Positions 25,912 through 33,459 of a stretch of DNA of 64,000 nucleotides are shown here, piece by piece; positions within the stretch are counted from its first letter, which is position 1, and every line of letters starts with the position of its first letter. A model generated the notes under the pieces. That model had not been told where the DNA came from, did not search any database, and saw only the letters and a list, made by a program, of their open reading frames with translations. The position numbers were made by a program, and so were the translations under genes. The DNA is from Nitrososphaerota archaeon (GTDB lineage Archaea; Thermoproteota; Nitrososphaeria; Nitrososphaerales; Gagatemarchaeaceae): contig JACQFN010000016.1 in assembly GCA_016200045.1 (NCBI GenBank), positions 62,001 to 126,000 on the forward strand. The letters run 5' to 3'.

Positions 25912-27164
25912 TTCTTCTCCTCCTCCAGCTGGAGGGTCACCAGCCCTTCCCTCACCATCCTGCTCTCGTAGGCCTTCTTCTGCTCCTCCAACTTCAGCCC
26001 TTTTCGCAGCACCGCGAGCAGTTCGGAGGCCATCCTCGCCCCTTCCTTTCCCTCCAGCCTCTTCTGCGAGACCTTCACCCTCCTCGCCTGCTGCTCGAAC
26101 AGCCTGTTTTCTATCTCGGCGGGGTCCTGGGAGGCAGGGGTTGACACCGCGGTCTCGGCTGATGAAACCCCGGCACGGTTGACGTAGACGTGGGCGGCCC
26201 CTCTTCGCATCAGGCTGTCCCTGAGCTCCCCTATCGCGAGGTCCGAAGGGCGCCCCCCGGCGAGCGTTCCGCTGACCCGAAAGGCAACCAGCGTCCCCTT
26301 CACCTCGGTCCCGTCGAACGCCCTCGACACCCTAGCGTTGGCCGACGCGACGTTCATTCCTCCGACGTCGACCTCCCTGAAGACCCCGCCGAAGGTGCGC
26401 AGAGGGACGAACTCAACGCTGGCGACCTTATCGTCGAACTCGACGAGATAGAACCCGCGTTTCTCCCCGCGGGCGGTCAGCTCGACGTCCTTCCCGTACC
26501 CCGTGAAGAGCGGCCCAGGATAGACTATCCTCTGATACCCAGGCGCCTTGTACTCTCCCCGCTGATGAATGTGCCCTCCTGCGTAGTAATCGAACCCCTT
26601 CGGGAACACCGAGATGTCGACCGTCTCCATCTCCGCCAAGGAAGGCGGTTTGAACTGGGTGATCCCGCTGTGAAACGCGAAGACCTTGAACCCCCCCAGT
26701 CTCTCGAGCTCTTCCCTGTCGAGGATTTCGTAGTACTTTCTCTCCAGTCCTATCTTTCTCGCTGAAATGCCAGCCAGCTTTGCGCCTGTTCGTTCGTCCT
26801 CCGTCACGCCCAGCCTGAGCTTCCCTTCTTCCACACTCCACTTCGAGATGTTCGTCAGAACCCGGGCCGTGCTCAGTATGTCAATGATTGAAGTACTCGT
26901 CGGGGTGTAGTCGTGGCTCCCGTAGATTGCGTAGATGGGAATCCCGGCCCTTCGCACCTCCATCATCTTCGATACAGATGCGTTGACCACCCCGAGGTCG
27001 GGGATGCCTACGTGGAACAGGTCGCCGCTGATGAGGATGAAGTCCGCTCCCCTTTCGACAGACGCATCCATGGCAGAGGCAAAGGCCTGTATCTCCATCT
27101 GCTGCAGAGACGGCTCCCTGTGGGCACCGAGGTGGACATCCGCCATGTGGGCGAACCTGTGCAA
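25908..27164 (-). CDS. mre11: Mre11 nuclease
   Basis: The 418-residue protein has the Mre11 phosphodiesterase motifs in order: HMADVHLG, LISGDLFH, YAIYGSHDYTP, FHSGITQF and YYAGGHIHQRG. The C-terminal part has a long helical segment for Rad50 binding. The third motif reads GSHD rather than the usual GNHD. TTG 27164 is chosen because a TATA-like gttaaa at about 27188-27195 lies 26-28 nt upstream; the frame extends to 27266 with Arg/Pro-rich shadow sequence. It processes DNA ends with Rad50 encoded next in the operon. No herA or nurA is nearby. Confidence 0.95.
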   Translation of the reverse strand: MHRFAHMADVHLGAHREPSLQQMEIQAFASAMDASVERGADFILISGDLFHVGIPDLGVVNASVSKMMEVRRAGIPIYAIYGSHDYTPTSTSIIDILSTARVLTNISKWSVEEGKLRLGVTEDERTGAKLAGISARKIGLERKYYEILDREELERLGGFKVFAFHSGITQFKPPSLAEMETVDISVFPKGFDYYAGGHIHQRGEYKAPGYQRIVYPGPLFTGYGKDVELTARGEKRGFYLVEFDDKVASVEFVPLRTFGGVFREVDVGGMNVASANARVSRAFDGTEVKGTLVAFRVSGTLAGGRPSDLAIGELRDSLMRRGAAHVYVNRAGVSSAETAVSTPASQDPAEIENRLFEQQARRVKVSQKRLEGKEGARMASELLAVLRKGLKLEEQKKAYESRMVREGLVTLQLEEEKK

Positions 27165-27311
27165 CTTGGCGATGGCGCGACCCGCACGCGGGTTTAACGT
27201 TATGCCAGCCGCCCCCTCCCGGGTCCGCCGGCGGCCGGGGCCAGCCTCCGGCCCTTCTCCGTTCAAGACCGATGACTGATATATGTGACAGGAGGTTCAG
27301 GGTCCCCGCGA

Positions 27312-27836
27312 ATGCAGTCCGGATCTGACGTCATTTGGACGGGGAGGCCCTGGGTGAGCCCGGGGATCGTATTGCGAACGATCGGTTTCGTCATCGTCGC
27401 CGTCTTAGCGACGGTCCTTCTCTCGTTCGCAGGGCTGATGTCTCAGATGGTCCTCGCGCAGCCCCTCTTCGTATGGGTGTACGCCGTGTTGGCCTTGGCC
27501 TGGCTGGTATCCCTTCTCGGACTCTTCACCATGCGAGCTTCGTACAGGTACGTGCTGCGTTCAAACTCCCTCGAGCTGGAACAGGGTATTGCGAGGAAGA
27601 AGTCCCTGATAGTGTCCCCCTCCGGGTTCTCCGAGCTGGAACTTGACCAGGGACTCGTTGGGCGCATGCTGAACTACGGTTCCCTGGAGATCAGGTCTCA
27701 GGGAGGCCAGCAGCTCAACCTCATGATGATCAAGAGTCCGAAGGACGTCTCTGCCAAGATAAGGGAAGTCATGACCACCCCGACTGTGAGAATCGCCAGG
27801 GACACCCCGCCCCCTGCGGCAGCCACGAGCAAGTAA
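27312..27836 (+). CDS. Membrane protein with a PH-like domain
   Basis: The 174-residue protein has two membrane helices (residues about 19-45 and 54-73) followed by a beta-rich cytoplasmic domain (YRYVLRSNSLELEQGIARKK, LIVSPSGFSELELDQGLVGRMLNYGSLEI), the pattern of bacterial PH domain (bPH2/YdbT-like) proteins. The tail is Ala/Pro-rich. ATG 27312 follows a TATA-like gatatatg at about 27275-27282. Function unknown. Confidence 0.75.
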   Translation: MQSGSDVIWTGRPWVSPGIVLRTIGFVIVAVLATVLLSFAGLMSQMVLAQPLFVWVYAVLALAWLVSLLGLFTMRASYRYVLRSNSLELEQGIARKKSLIVSPSGFSELELDQGLVGRMLNYGSLEIRSQGGQQLNLMMIKSPKDVSAKIREVMTTPTVRIARDTPPPAAATSK

Positions 27837-27866
27837 CCTTCCCTGCGCGTTCATCCCGCTGCCTGC

Positions 27867-28697
27867 CTAGCATTCGGCGTAGGCCGCTACGCTCTGGGTC
27901 TTCGGCCAGAACGAGTAAAGCCGCTGCCTCTTCCTGTCGAAGGCAAGGGTGTGCGCCCCTTCCTCGGTGGTAACCCTCTGAACGACGCCGAAGCTCTGAG
28001 TGTCGATGACTTCGATGACCCCGGGATTCCCGATTGCGCAGTAGACACGGTCCTTCAGGGGGTTATGCCAGATCGCGTCGGGCTCTCCTGCGAGTTCCAC
28101 CTGCGCCGACTCCTGGGCCTTGCGCAGGTCGACGGAGACAAGCCTTTTCCCGTCGCAAGCGACGTATGCCGTCCCAGTCCCCTCCGCTAGGTCCAGGCCG
28201 TGGGGACCCGGTACCGAAACCGGGATGAAACTCAGCTCCGACATAGACTCCGGGGAAACTACCGAAACCCCCGGCGGGTTCCGGATGTTCACGAAGAAGG
28301 CGTCTAGCTTGCAGTCGTACGAACACCACCTCGGTCTGCCTCTTAGCTCGAGGGAGCCCATCGATTCGGCCGACCCGTGGTCGAAGAACCTCGCCCGATT
28401 GTCTCCGATGTCGGCGACCAGCAACCGGCGTCTTGACGGATCCCAACCCAGTCCGTTCGGCTTGGAACCGGCTGAGAACTCCGTCGCCTTCCTGTCGCCC
28501 TCGGTGCCTATCACGAGTATCTTACCGGCCCAACGGGCGGCAGCGAACACGACCCCCTCTTCCTGAGCGCAGAGAATCCCACTTGCTTCGCTACACCCGG
28601 GGATAGTGACGATCGGGCGAAGCGAAACGCCGTCGAGCACCTCAACACTGTCAACCCCGGTGTGTGCGACGTACACCTTCCCGCTCGATAGGTGCAC
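27867..28697 (-). CDS. YVTN/NHL-type beta-propeller protein
   Basis: The 276-residue product is built of beta-propeller repeats: GKVYVAHTGVDSVEVLDG, LLVADIGDNRARFFDHG, GTAYVACDGKRLVSVDL and DRVYCAIGNPGVIEVIDTQ, as in YncE/lactonase-like proteins. No signal peptide is seen, so a cytoplasmic role is likely. Family-like sequence (RGGFDHGDVH) continues in frame upstream of GTG 28697 but without a usable start codon for about 30 codons, so the 5' end may be wrong or shifted by an error. Confidence 0.75.
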   Translation of the reverse strand: MHLSSGKVYVAHTGVDSVEVLDGVSLRPIVTIPGCSEASGILCAQEEGVVFAAARWAGKILVIGTEGDRKATEFSAGSKPNGLGWDPSRRRLLVADIGDNRARFFDHGSAESMGSLELRGRPRWCSYDCKLDAFFVNIRNPPGVSVVSPESMSELSFIPVSVPGPHGLDLAEGTGTAYVACDGKRLVSVDLRKAQESAQVELAGEPDAIWHNPLKDRVYCAIGNPGVIEVIDTQSFGVVQRVTTEEGAHTLAFDRKRQRLYSFWPKTQSVAAYAEC

Positions 28698-28770
28698 ATC
28701 CCCATGGTCGAACCCGCCCCGCGCCTTCGTTCCGAATGAAAGCCGTCCCGCGGGTGTTCCAGCATCTTGA

Positions 28771-29187
28771 CTATGACTCTGCGGGCCCCGCGGTGCGCAT
28801 GGCCTCTTTCATCGCGTTGACCTTGTCCTTCATCAGCGCGATTGCAGCCTCAAGGCTCTTGCACGACTCCAACTCCTGGTTCAGGGCAACCTCAAGGTCG
28901 GCAATCTTGCTCGGTGCGCTGCTCAAATCACCGGTAATTTGCCCGAGCGGGGAGTAGTCAAGCCTGCGCGGCATCCCGGAAAAGAGTTCGCGTTGCACTT
29001 GGTTGATCTCGCTGAGCTTCTTCTCATCGGTGGCAGCGAGCCATGAGACCTCTCTCCCAGCACGAAGCCCCTCGTAAAGCAGGTCCTGCAGCCTAACGTA
29101 GGACTCCCAGTAGGTCAGCCAAGCTTCGTTGAACGAAGAGAAGATCTCTTTGAGTCTCCGTTCGCTGTTGTTTTTACTCGTATCCAA
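28771..29187 (-). CDS. Helical protein of unknown function
   Basis: The 138-residue product is predicted to be nearly all helical, with heptad-like spacing in IADLEVALNQELESCKSLEAAIALMKD and an N-terminal FNEAWLTYWESYVRLQDLLYEGL. No membrane segment is seen. TTG 29187 lies about 28 nt after a TATA-like tattta at about 29214-29220. It is upstream of the beta-propeller gene and probably cotranscribed with it. Confidence 0.6.
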   Translation of the reverse strand: MDTSKNNSERRLKEIFSSFNEAWLTYWESYVRLQDLLYEGLRAGREVSWLAATDEKKLSEINQVQRELFSGMPRRLDYSPLGQITGDLSSAPSKIADLEVALNQELESCKSLEAAIALMKDKVNAMKEAMRTAGPAES

Positions 29188-29288
29188 TTTCGCCCTGAGC
29201 CGTGAAGCCTAACTAAATAGGGTTTGGACCAGTCAAATGAGGCACTTCCTCAAAGTGTGGGATGCAAGCGGGAAAGTAATGCTATGGA

Positions 29289-29320
29289 CCCCCGCCCTGC
29301 CCTTGCGGCCCGAGCGGGGG
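29289..29320 (-). terminator. GC-rich hairpin downstream of RNase P RNA
   Basis: CCCCCGC at 29289-29295 pairs with GCGGGGG at 29314-29320, just beyond the P1 helix of the RNase P RNA. There is no clean T-run, so it may be a processing or termination structure. Confidence 0.4.
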
Positions 29321-29322
29321 GC

Positions 29323-29624
29323 GTTCGACGCGTCCCGGTCATAGTCCTCCTTTTGTTCTAGACGGGATTCAGCTCAGCGGCCTACCCTGGTCTTCTGCAG
29401 GCGTTTCATCGACCACGTTTGGCCTTGCTCCGCACGGGTCAGCCGTTTCATCCCGCTTCCCACCGAACTCAAGGTCTCCCTATCATCGCGCTTGGTGGGC
29501 CGGGTCTCGTTTCTGTTCTGGAGCCGACCCTCTCGGATCGCGTCTCTTGACGCCGTGCGTCCTGCTGCGAGGGAGGAACTTCCCCAGGAGATCCCCGTGG
29601 CCCGTCCACCGGCTCGCGTCGAGA
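29323..29624 (-). ncRNA. rnpB: RNase P RNA (archaeal type A)
   Basis: On the minus strand the RNA shows the hallmarks of RNase P. The P1 strand TCGACGCG (29622-29615) pairs perfectly with CGCGTCGA (29332-29325). P4 is formed by AGTTCCTCC in the 5' part and GGAGGACT near the 3' end, leaving the universally conserved bulged U. In between lie AACAGAAACGAGAC, GAGCAAGGCC and GGTAGGCCGCTGAG. The RNA removes 5' leaders of pre-tRNAs. A TATA-like ttatc lies about 26 nt upstream of the 5' end. Ends are set by P1 and are accurate to a few nucleotides. Confidence 0.95.
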
Positions 29625-29656
29625 GCTCCCTGAACCCGTGTGAAGATAACCGTTTC

Positions 29657-30166
29657 CTATTCTGCGAACAGGTGCGGGAAGAACTCCCTTTCCCTGTCGA
29701 TGACCTTCCCTTCGGTCTTGCTCTTCCTGTATGCCTCCAGAGGGTCGTTGTTCAGCGTGAGGAAGTTGGGCCCCCACTTGTAGATGTTGAGATACCTTGC
29801 AGCCTCTTCGACCTCACCGAGGATGTACAGAGCCGCCGCCAGGGCCTCAAGCGAACTCAGCATCCCGGGCCTCGCGTAGTTCGTCGGGTTCGCGGCCAGC
29901 AGGATTGGGAGCTTCCTGTGTTTCCCCCCGAGCCGCCTGAAGAAAGTCTCCTGGGCCTGGTTCCAGGAGCAGTCAACGACCAAGATGCCTTTCGAACCGA
30001 CGTCTGGAGGAGAAATAACCCTGTGCCCGTACGGGTTCAACACCAGGATCTTGTCCGACGCGTGGAACTTTCTCGAAACCCCCTTCGCCAGGTCCATCTG
30101 AATCATCTTGCGGGCAGTGCACTTTATCGGGTCATCCTGCCCCATCTCCAGGGCGAATATGTTCAA
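29657..30166 (-). CDS. tsr3: Tsr3-like 16S rRNA aminocarboxypropyltransferase
   Basis: The 169-residue protein has the Tsr3 pattern: an N-terminal strand then QDDPIKCTARKMIQMDLAKGV, ILVLNPYGHRVISPPD, GILVVDCSWNQAQETFF and LPILLAANPTNYARPGMLSSLEALAAAL. The enzyme transfers the 3-amino-3-carboxypropyl group of SAM to a conserved pseudouridine of small-subunit rRNA. TTG 30166 is chosen because a TATA-like attaata at about 30192-30198 lies 26 nt upstream. The longer frame to 30361 is inconsistent with the family start. Confidence 0.92.
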   Translation of the reverse strand: MNIFALEMGQDDPIKCTARKMIQMDLAKGVSRKFHASDKILVLNPYGHRVISPPDVGSKGILVVDCSWNQAQETFFRRLGGKHRKLPILLAANPTNYARPGMLSSLEALAAALYILGEVEEAARYLNIYKWGPNFLTLNNDPLEAYRKSKTEGKVIDREREFFPHLFAE

Positions 30167-30275
30167 CCTCTTCGACTTTTCGCCTTCGGTATTAATTGTT
30201 TGAAGATTGGGGCAAAGATTTGACAAACATTTAATACCGCAAGGACGCATTCCGAAAGGAGAGGTAACCAAACCA

Positions 30276-30509
30276 GTGCCAAAGGCGTTCGTCCTGATCA
30301 ACGCTGACCTCGGAGGAGAGGAGGAGATCGTCAGCAAGCTGAAGGCCATTCCGAACGTCAAGGAAGTGTTCGTGGTCTACGGGGTCTACGACATCGTGGC
30401 CCAGGTGGAGGCCGACACAATGGAGAAGGTCAAGGAAACCATCACATGGAACGTCAGGCGCCTCGAGAAAGTGAGGAGCACCCTCACCATGATCGTCGTT
30501 GAAGGCTGA
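30276..30509 (+). CDS. Lrp/AsnC ligand-binding (RAM) domain protein
   Basis: The 77-residue product is a lone RAM domain: KAFVLINADLGGEEEIVSKL, then VKEVFVVYGVYDIVAQVEA and STLTMIVVEG, without the HTH of full Lrp/AsnC regulators. Such proteins form octamers that bind amino acids and may modulate full-length Lrp proteins. GTG 30276 is preceded by ggagaggt at about 30258-30265, a plausible ribosome-binding site. A TATA-like tttaata lies at about 30227-30233. Confidence 0.88.
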   Translation: MPKAFVLINADLGGEEEIVSKLKAIPNVKEVFVVYGVYDIVAQVEADTMEKVKETITWNVRRLEKVRSTLTMIVVEG

Positions 30510-30557
30510 CACAACCGAATCCCATCCTAAAATATCCCGAGGGCATCCGTCCCGCGT

Positions 30558-31808
30558 TTGAACTATCTCGTCGGCCTGGACGACACCGACTCATCCCTCG
30601 GCGGCTGCACGACCTACCTCGCATACCGCCTGGCGACGGACCTCGGGGACTGTCTCACCGTGCTCCCTCATCCTAGGCTCGTCAGGCTTAACCCGAACAT
30701 CCCATTCAAGACCAGAGGGAACGCGGCGGTGTGCCTCCCCATCGAGACAGACGACCCAGATGTCGCTTTCGAAAGAATCTGCGCCAAGGTGTCAGAGCTC
30801 TCGCAGTCCGATGACGGCGCCAACTCGGGGGTCGTCTTCCTGCCATCGGGAAACGGAGGCGTGCTCCTCGAACGTCTCTACCGGTCGGCCCTTTCTGGTG
30901 TCGTCAACGTTCACAGGGTCAGGGGGCTGCTGAAGGAACTGGGTGCCAAGACGATGACGACCGGTAACGGAATGGGCCTCGTAGGCGCGGCAAGCTCGCT
31001 GGCCTTCGACGAGCGCTACGACCATACATTCGAGCTGATCAGCTACAGGGTGCGCGAGATGTGGGGGTCGAGGCGGACGATCGACGCCTCCTCGGTCAGA
31101 CGGATGGACCTGAAGACCTTCCCCTCGACCTTCAACAACTACGACTATCAGAAACGGAAGGTACTCGTCGCTCCGCACGGGCCTGACCCGGTGTTCGCGG
31201 GGGTCAGGGGGGAGTCCCCGTCGGCGGTCGCCGAAGGCTTCGAGTCCCTCGTCTTCGAAGAGGACCTTGACGGGTACATGGTCTACCTGACGAACCAGTA
31301 CACGGACGCCCACATCGCTGGGGAGGTCTCGTGGAAGACCTTCTCGTCCGGATGGGTAGACGGCAGAGTCAGCAGCGTGGGGACGGGCGCGGGCGGCCAC
31401 GTGTACGTGCTCCTCGAAACCCCGAGCGGCAGACGACCCTGCGCCTTCTATGAGCCCACAGGAGACCTTCGCCGGGCAGCGGCAATGCTGGAGACCGGGG
31501 ATTCGGTCAGGGTATCAGGAGGGGTGAGGAAGCCTTCGAAGTCCCATCCGAGCATCCTGAACGCAGAAAAGCTGGAAGTCCTTTCTCTCTCCGGAGCGGG
31601 TAGGAGACTCGTCAAGGGGACCTACGCGTCATCACCGAGGTCGAACAGGCACTTGACGAAGCCTCTGATAAGATACGGCCGCGAGAACCCGGGCATGCCT
31701 GCCGATTCGAGAGCGGGGTGGCTGAGGACTTTTCCTACGCCGAGTCAAGTGCCCGTCCGAAGTCCTTCAAGAGATCCTCCTCGTCTTCGATACCGACGGA
31801 CACCCTGA
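30558..31808 (+). CDS. tiaS: tRNA-Ile2 agmatinylcytidine synthetase, apparently lacking the zinc ribbon
   Basis: The 416-residue protein has the TiaS N-terminus (YLVGLDDTDSSLGGCTTYLAYRL), the kinase-like middle (TTGNGMGLVGAASSLAF) and an OB-fold with IAGEVSWKTF near residues 255-335. It makes agmatidine at C34 of tRNA-Ile(CAT). In TiaS a zinc ribbon normally follows the OB fold; here the region (EVLSLSGAGRRLVKGTYASS) has no cysteines and runs straight into NRHLTKPLIRYGREN. The last 74 bp overlap the convergent PLP-enzyme gene. TTG 30558 is the start. Confidence 0.9.
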   Translation: MNYLVGLDDTDSSLGGCTTYLAYRLATDLGDCLTVLPHPRLVRLNPNIPFKTRGNAAVCLPIETDDPDVAFERICAKVSELSQSDDGANSGVVFLPSGNGGVLLERLYRSALSGVVNVHRVRGLLKELGAKTMTTGNGMGLVGAASSLAFDERYDHTFELISYRVREMWGSRRTIDASSVRRMDLKTFPSTFNNYDYQKRKVLVAPHGPDPVFAGVRGESPSAVAEGFESLVFEEDLDGYMVYLTNQYTDAHIAGEVSWKTFSSGWVDGRVSSVGTGAGGHVYVLLETPSGRRPCAFYEPTGDLRRAAAMLETGDSVRVSGGVRKPSKSHPSILNAEKLEVLSLSGAGRRLVKGTYASSPRSNRHLTKPLIRYGRENPGMPADSRAGWLRTFPTPSQVPVRSPSRDPPRLRYRRTP

Positions 31809-32919
31809 CAAGCGTATCCGGGATCTCGGTGTCTGCCCTCTCCTTGGCAGTCATCTGGGTGTGAGTCATGTTGCTCGGCTGAGACACCAGGGTCTCGACT
31901 CCGCCGAGGCTCGCCGCGAGGCTCCCGACTTTCAGTGACTCCGTGAACCTCATCGCCGTTTTCATCGTCCCTTTGACCTCGAAACTCAGCATTCCTCCGA
32001 AGCCCTTCATCTGCCTCTTCGCAAGGGAATGCTGCGGGTGGCTCTTCAGACCCGGATAGTTCACCCTTGCTACCTTCCTGTGACCCGACAGGAACTCGGC
32101 TATCGCCTGCGCGTTTTTCGTCTGCTGCCTCACTCTGATTGCCATCGTCTTCATACCCCTGAGGACGAGCCAGGCGGGGAGCGGGTCAAGCGTCCCTCCA
32201 AATTCGCGTCTCGTGAGTTTGATTCTGTGGGCCCGTTCCTTTGAAGAGACCGCCACCCCCGCGATCAGGTCGGCGTGCCCGTTGAGGAACTTCGTCGCAC
32301 TGTGAAGCACTACGTCCGCCCCCAATTCAATCGGATTCTGGTTTATGGGGGAAGCGAACGTGTTGTCGATGAGCAGCAGCGCGCCATTGTCGTGGGCGAG
32401 CCTCGTGGATTTTCTGATGTCCACGAGCTTGAGGGTCGGGTTGGTCGGGCTCTCTATGTAGACTATCTTGGTGTTCTTTTTCACTGCGTCGGACATCGCA
32501 TCGGGGTCGGTCGTGTCGACGAGGACCGTTTCGATGCCTATCCCGGGGAGCACGCTGTGCAGCATCGAGAAGGTCCCTCCGTACAAGTCCTTTATCCCGA
32601 CGACGTGGTCCCCTTTCTTCAAGAACGAAAAGAGCGAGGTCGATATTGCGGCCATGCCGGAGGAAAATGCAGCTCCGTCCTCGCCCTTCTCGAAAGCGGC
32701 AACCTTCCTCTCCAGCCTGACAACTGTCGGGTTGTCCCATCGGGAGTAGACCCAGCCTCTCTTTCCAGCGATAGCCGCCGGCACCTCCTCCGCCTTTGTG
32801 AATCCGAAGGTCGCCGTCTCGTAGATCGGCGCGATTATGGAGCCTGTCTCCTCGTCGTAGGGCTCCTCCTCGTGCACCGACCTGGTGGAGTCGCCGGTCA
32901 AGATGGCTTTGGTGCCCAT
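31735..32919 (-). CDS. Cys/Met metabolism PLP-dependent enzyme (gamma-synthase/lyase family)
   Basis: The 394-residue enzyme has the family motifs: PIYETATFGF, YSRWDNPTVVRLERKVAAFE, SGMAAISTSLFSFLK and IVYIESPTNPTLKLVDI. The PLP lysine lies in LHSATKFLNGHADLIAGV, followed by SLGGVETLVSQPSNMTH. It could be cystathionine gamma-synthase, gamma-lyase or methionine gamma-lyase; sequence alone does not separate these. It overlaps the 3' end of tiaS. Confidence 0.92.
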   Translation of the reverse strand: MGTKAILTGDSTRSVHEEEPYDEETGSIIAPIYETATFGFTKAEEVPAAIAGKRGWVYSRWDNPTVVRLERKVAAFEKGEDGAAFSSGMAAISTSLFSFLKKGDHVVGIKDLYGGTFSMLHSVLPGIGIETVLVDTTDPDAMSDAVKKNTKIVYIESPTNPTLKLVDIRKSTRLAHDNGALLLIDNTFASPINQNPIELGADVVLHSATKFLNGHADLIAGVAVSSKERAHRIKLTRREFGGTLDPLPAWLVLRGMKTMAIRVRQQTKNAQAIAEFLSGHRKVARVNYPGLKSHPQHSLAKRQMKGFGGMLSFEVKGTMKTAMRFTESLKVGSLAASLGGVETLVSQPSNMTHTQMTAKERADTEIPDTLVRVSVGIEDEEDLLKDFGRALDSA

Positions 32920-33025
32920 CTGGCTATTGTAAATACGTTCTCAGCACGGCACCAATCGGTAATTTCGGGGCCCTCCGAGACAAAAGCTGCGCCGGTTGAA
33001 TGTTGAGAAATACTGTTGAATTGAG

Positions 33026-33146
33026 TAGCGAGGGGTGGATTTGAACCTGCGGCCGAGAGCACTTTCGCGCCCCCGATCACCGCTCTGTGGGTCTCTCAGA
33101 CGAGCATATGAGCCCGCCGGGATGATCCTGGCTTCCCCACCTCGCT
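33026..33146 (-). tRNA. Initiator tRNA-Met (CAT) with two introns
   Basis: Exons are 33146-33107, 33092-33078 and 33046-33026 (76 nt joined). A1-T72, three G-C pairs (29-31/39-41) and the GGTGG/CCACC T-stem identify an archaeal initiator; no CCA is encoded. Intron 1 (14 nt, 33106-33093) sits at 37/38: central helix CTCA/TGAG with bulges TAT and AGA, a perfect BHB. Intron 2 (31 nt, 33077-33047) interrupts the T-stem between 52 and 53: central helix GCGG/CCGC, bulges TGA and AGG, and a long inner stem capped by a GAAA loop. A C28-A42 mismatch remains. A TATA-like box lies at 33173-33178. Confidence 0.93.
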
Positions 33147-33156
33147 TTTTTGAGGT

Positions 33157-33170
33157 GCCGAGGCCTCGGC
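33157..33170. promoter_or_regulatory. Palindrome between TATA box and initiator tRNA start
   Basis: GCCGAGGCCTCGGC is a perfect 14-bp palindrome located between the TATA-like atttaag (33173-33178) and the first base of the leftward initiator tRNA (33146). It could be a repressor site or a chance GC-rich palindrome. Confidence 0.35.
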
Positions 33171-33179
33171 CTTAAATCC

Positions 33180-33326
33180 TTCGAGGAGGGCGAAGCCTTG
33201 TCGGAGGGGGGCAACCGGCGAAGAACTCGAACGATGGAGTGCGATCTTTCATGCAACCTGAATCTCCAAAGATGAGGGAACTCTAACGTGAACCATCATG
33301 CGCGAACACCACCTAACCTACCAGGA
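33180..33326. other. Intergenic stretch without a recognisable feature
   Basis: Between the initiator tRNA promoter and the Cys-rich small gene I see no ORF with protein-like composition and no clear RNA. The gap between larger genes here (32920-33459) is otherwise filled by the tRNA and the small gene. Confidence 0.4.
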
Positions 33327-33446
33327 TTAGTAACCCTGAGAGACCACAATCGGCATGCACGCGGCCCGCCGGTAGGCGCAGCACGTGCACTTCCCGCAGC
33401 TTTCGAGGTCCTTGTGCTTGCACACCCTGCAGATGCAAGAGGCCAT
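33327..33446 (-). CDS. Small Cys-rich protein (39 residues)
   Basis: ATG 33446 opens a 39-residue frame with eight cysteines: SCICRVCKHKD, SCGKCTCCAYRRAAC, consistent with a zinc-binding mini-protein. A TATA-like gttaaa at about 33472-33478 lies 26-30 nt upstream, inside the end of the HD-domain gene, so it has its own leaderless promoter. The pattern of spacing and the cysteine density argue against chance. Function unknown. Confidence 0.6.
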   Translation of the reverse strand: MASCICRVCKHKDLESCGKCTCCAYRRAACMPIVVSQGY

Positions 33447-33459
33447 CGAGGCCGCGCCT

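Noticed and set aside
29469-29777. Leftward ORF over the RNase P RNA gene
   Set aside because: The DNA is explained by RNase P RNA, with P1 and P4 pairing and conserved blocks.
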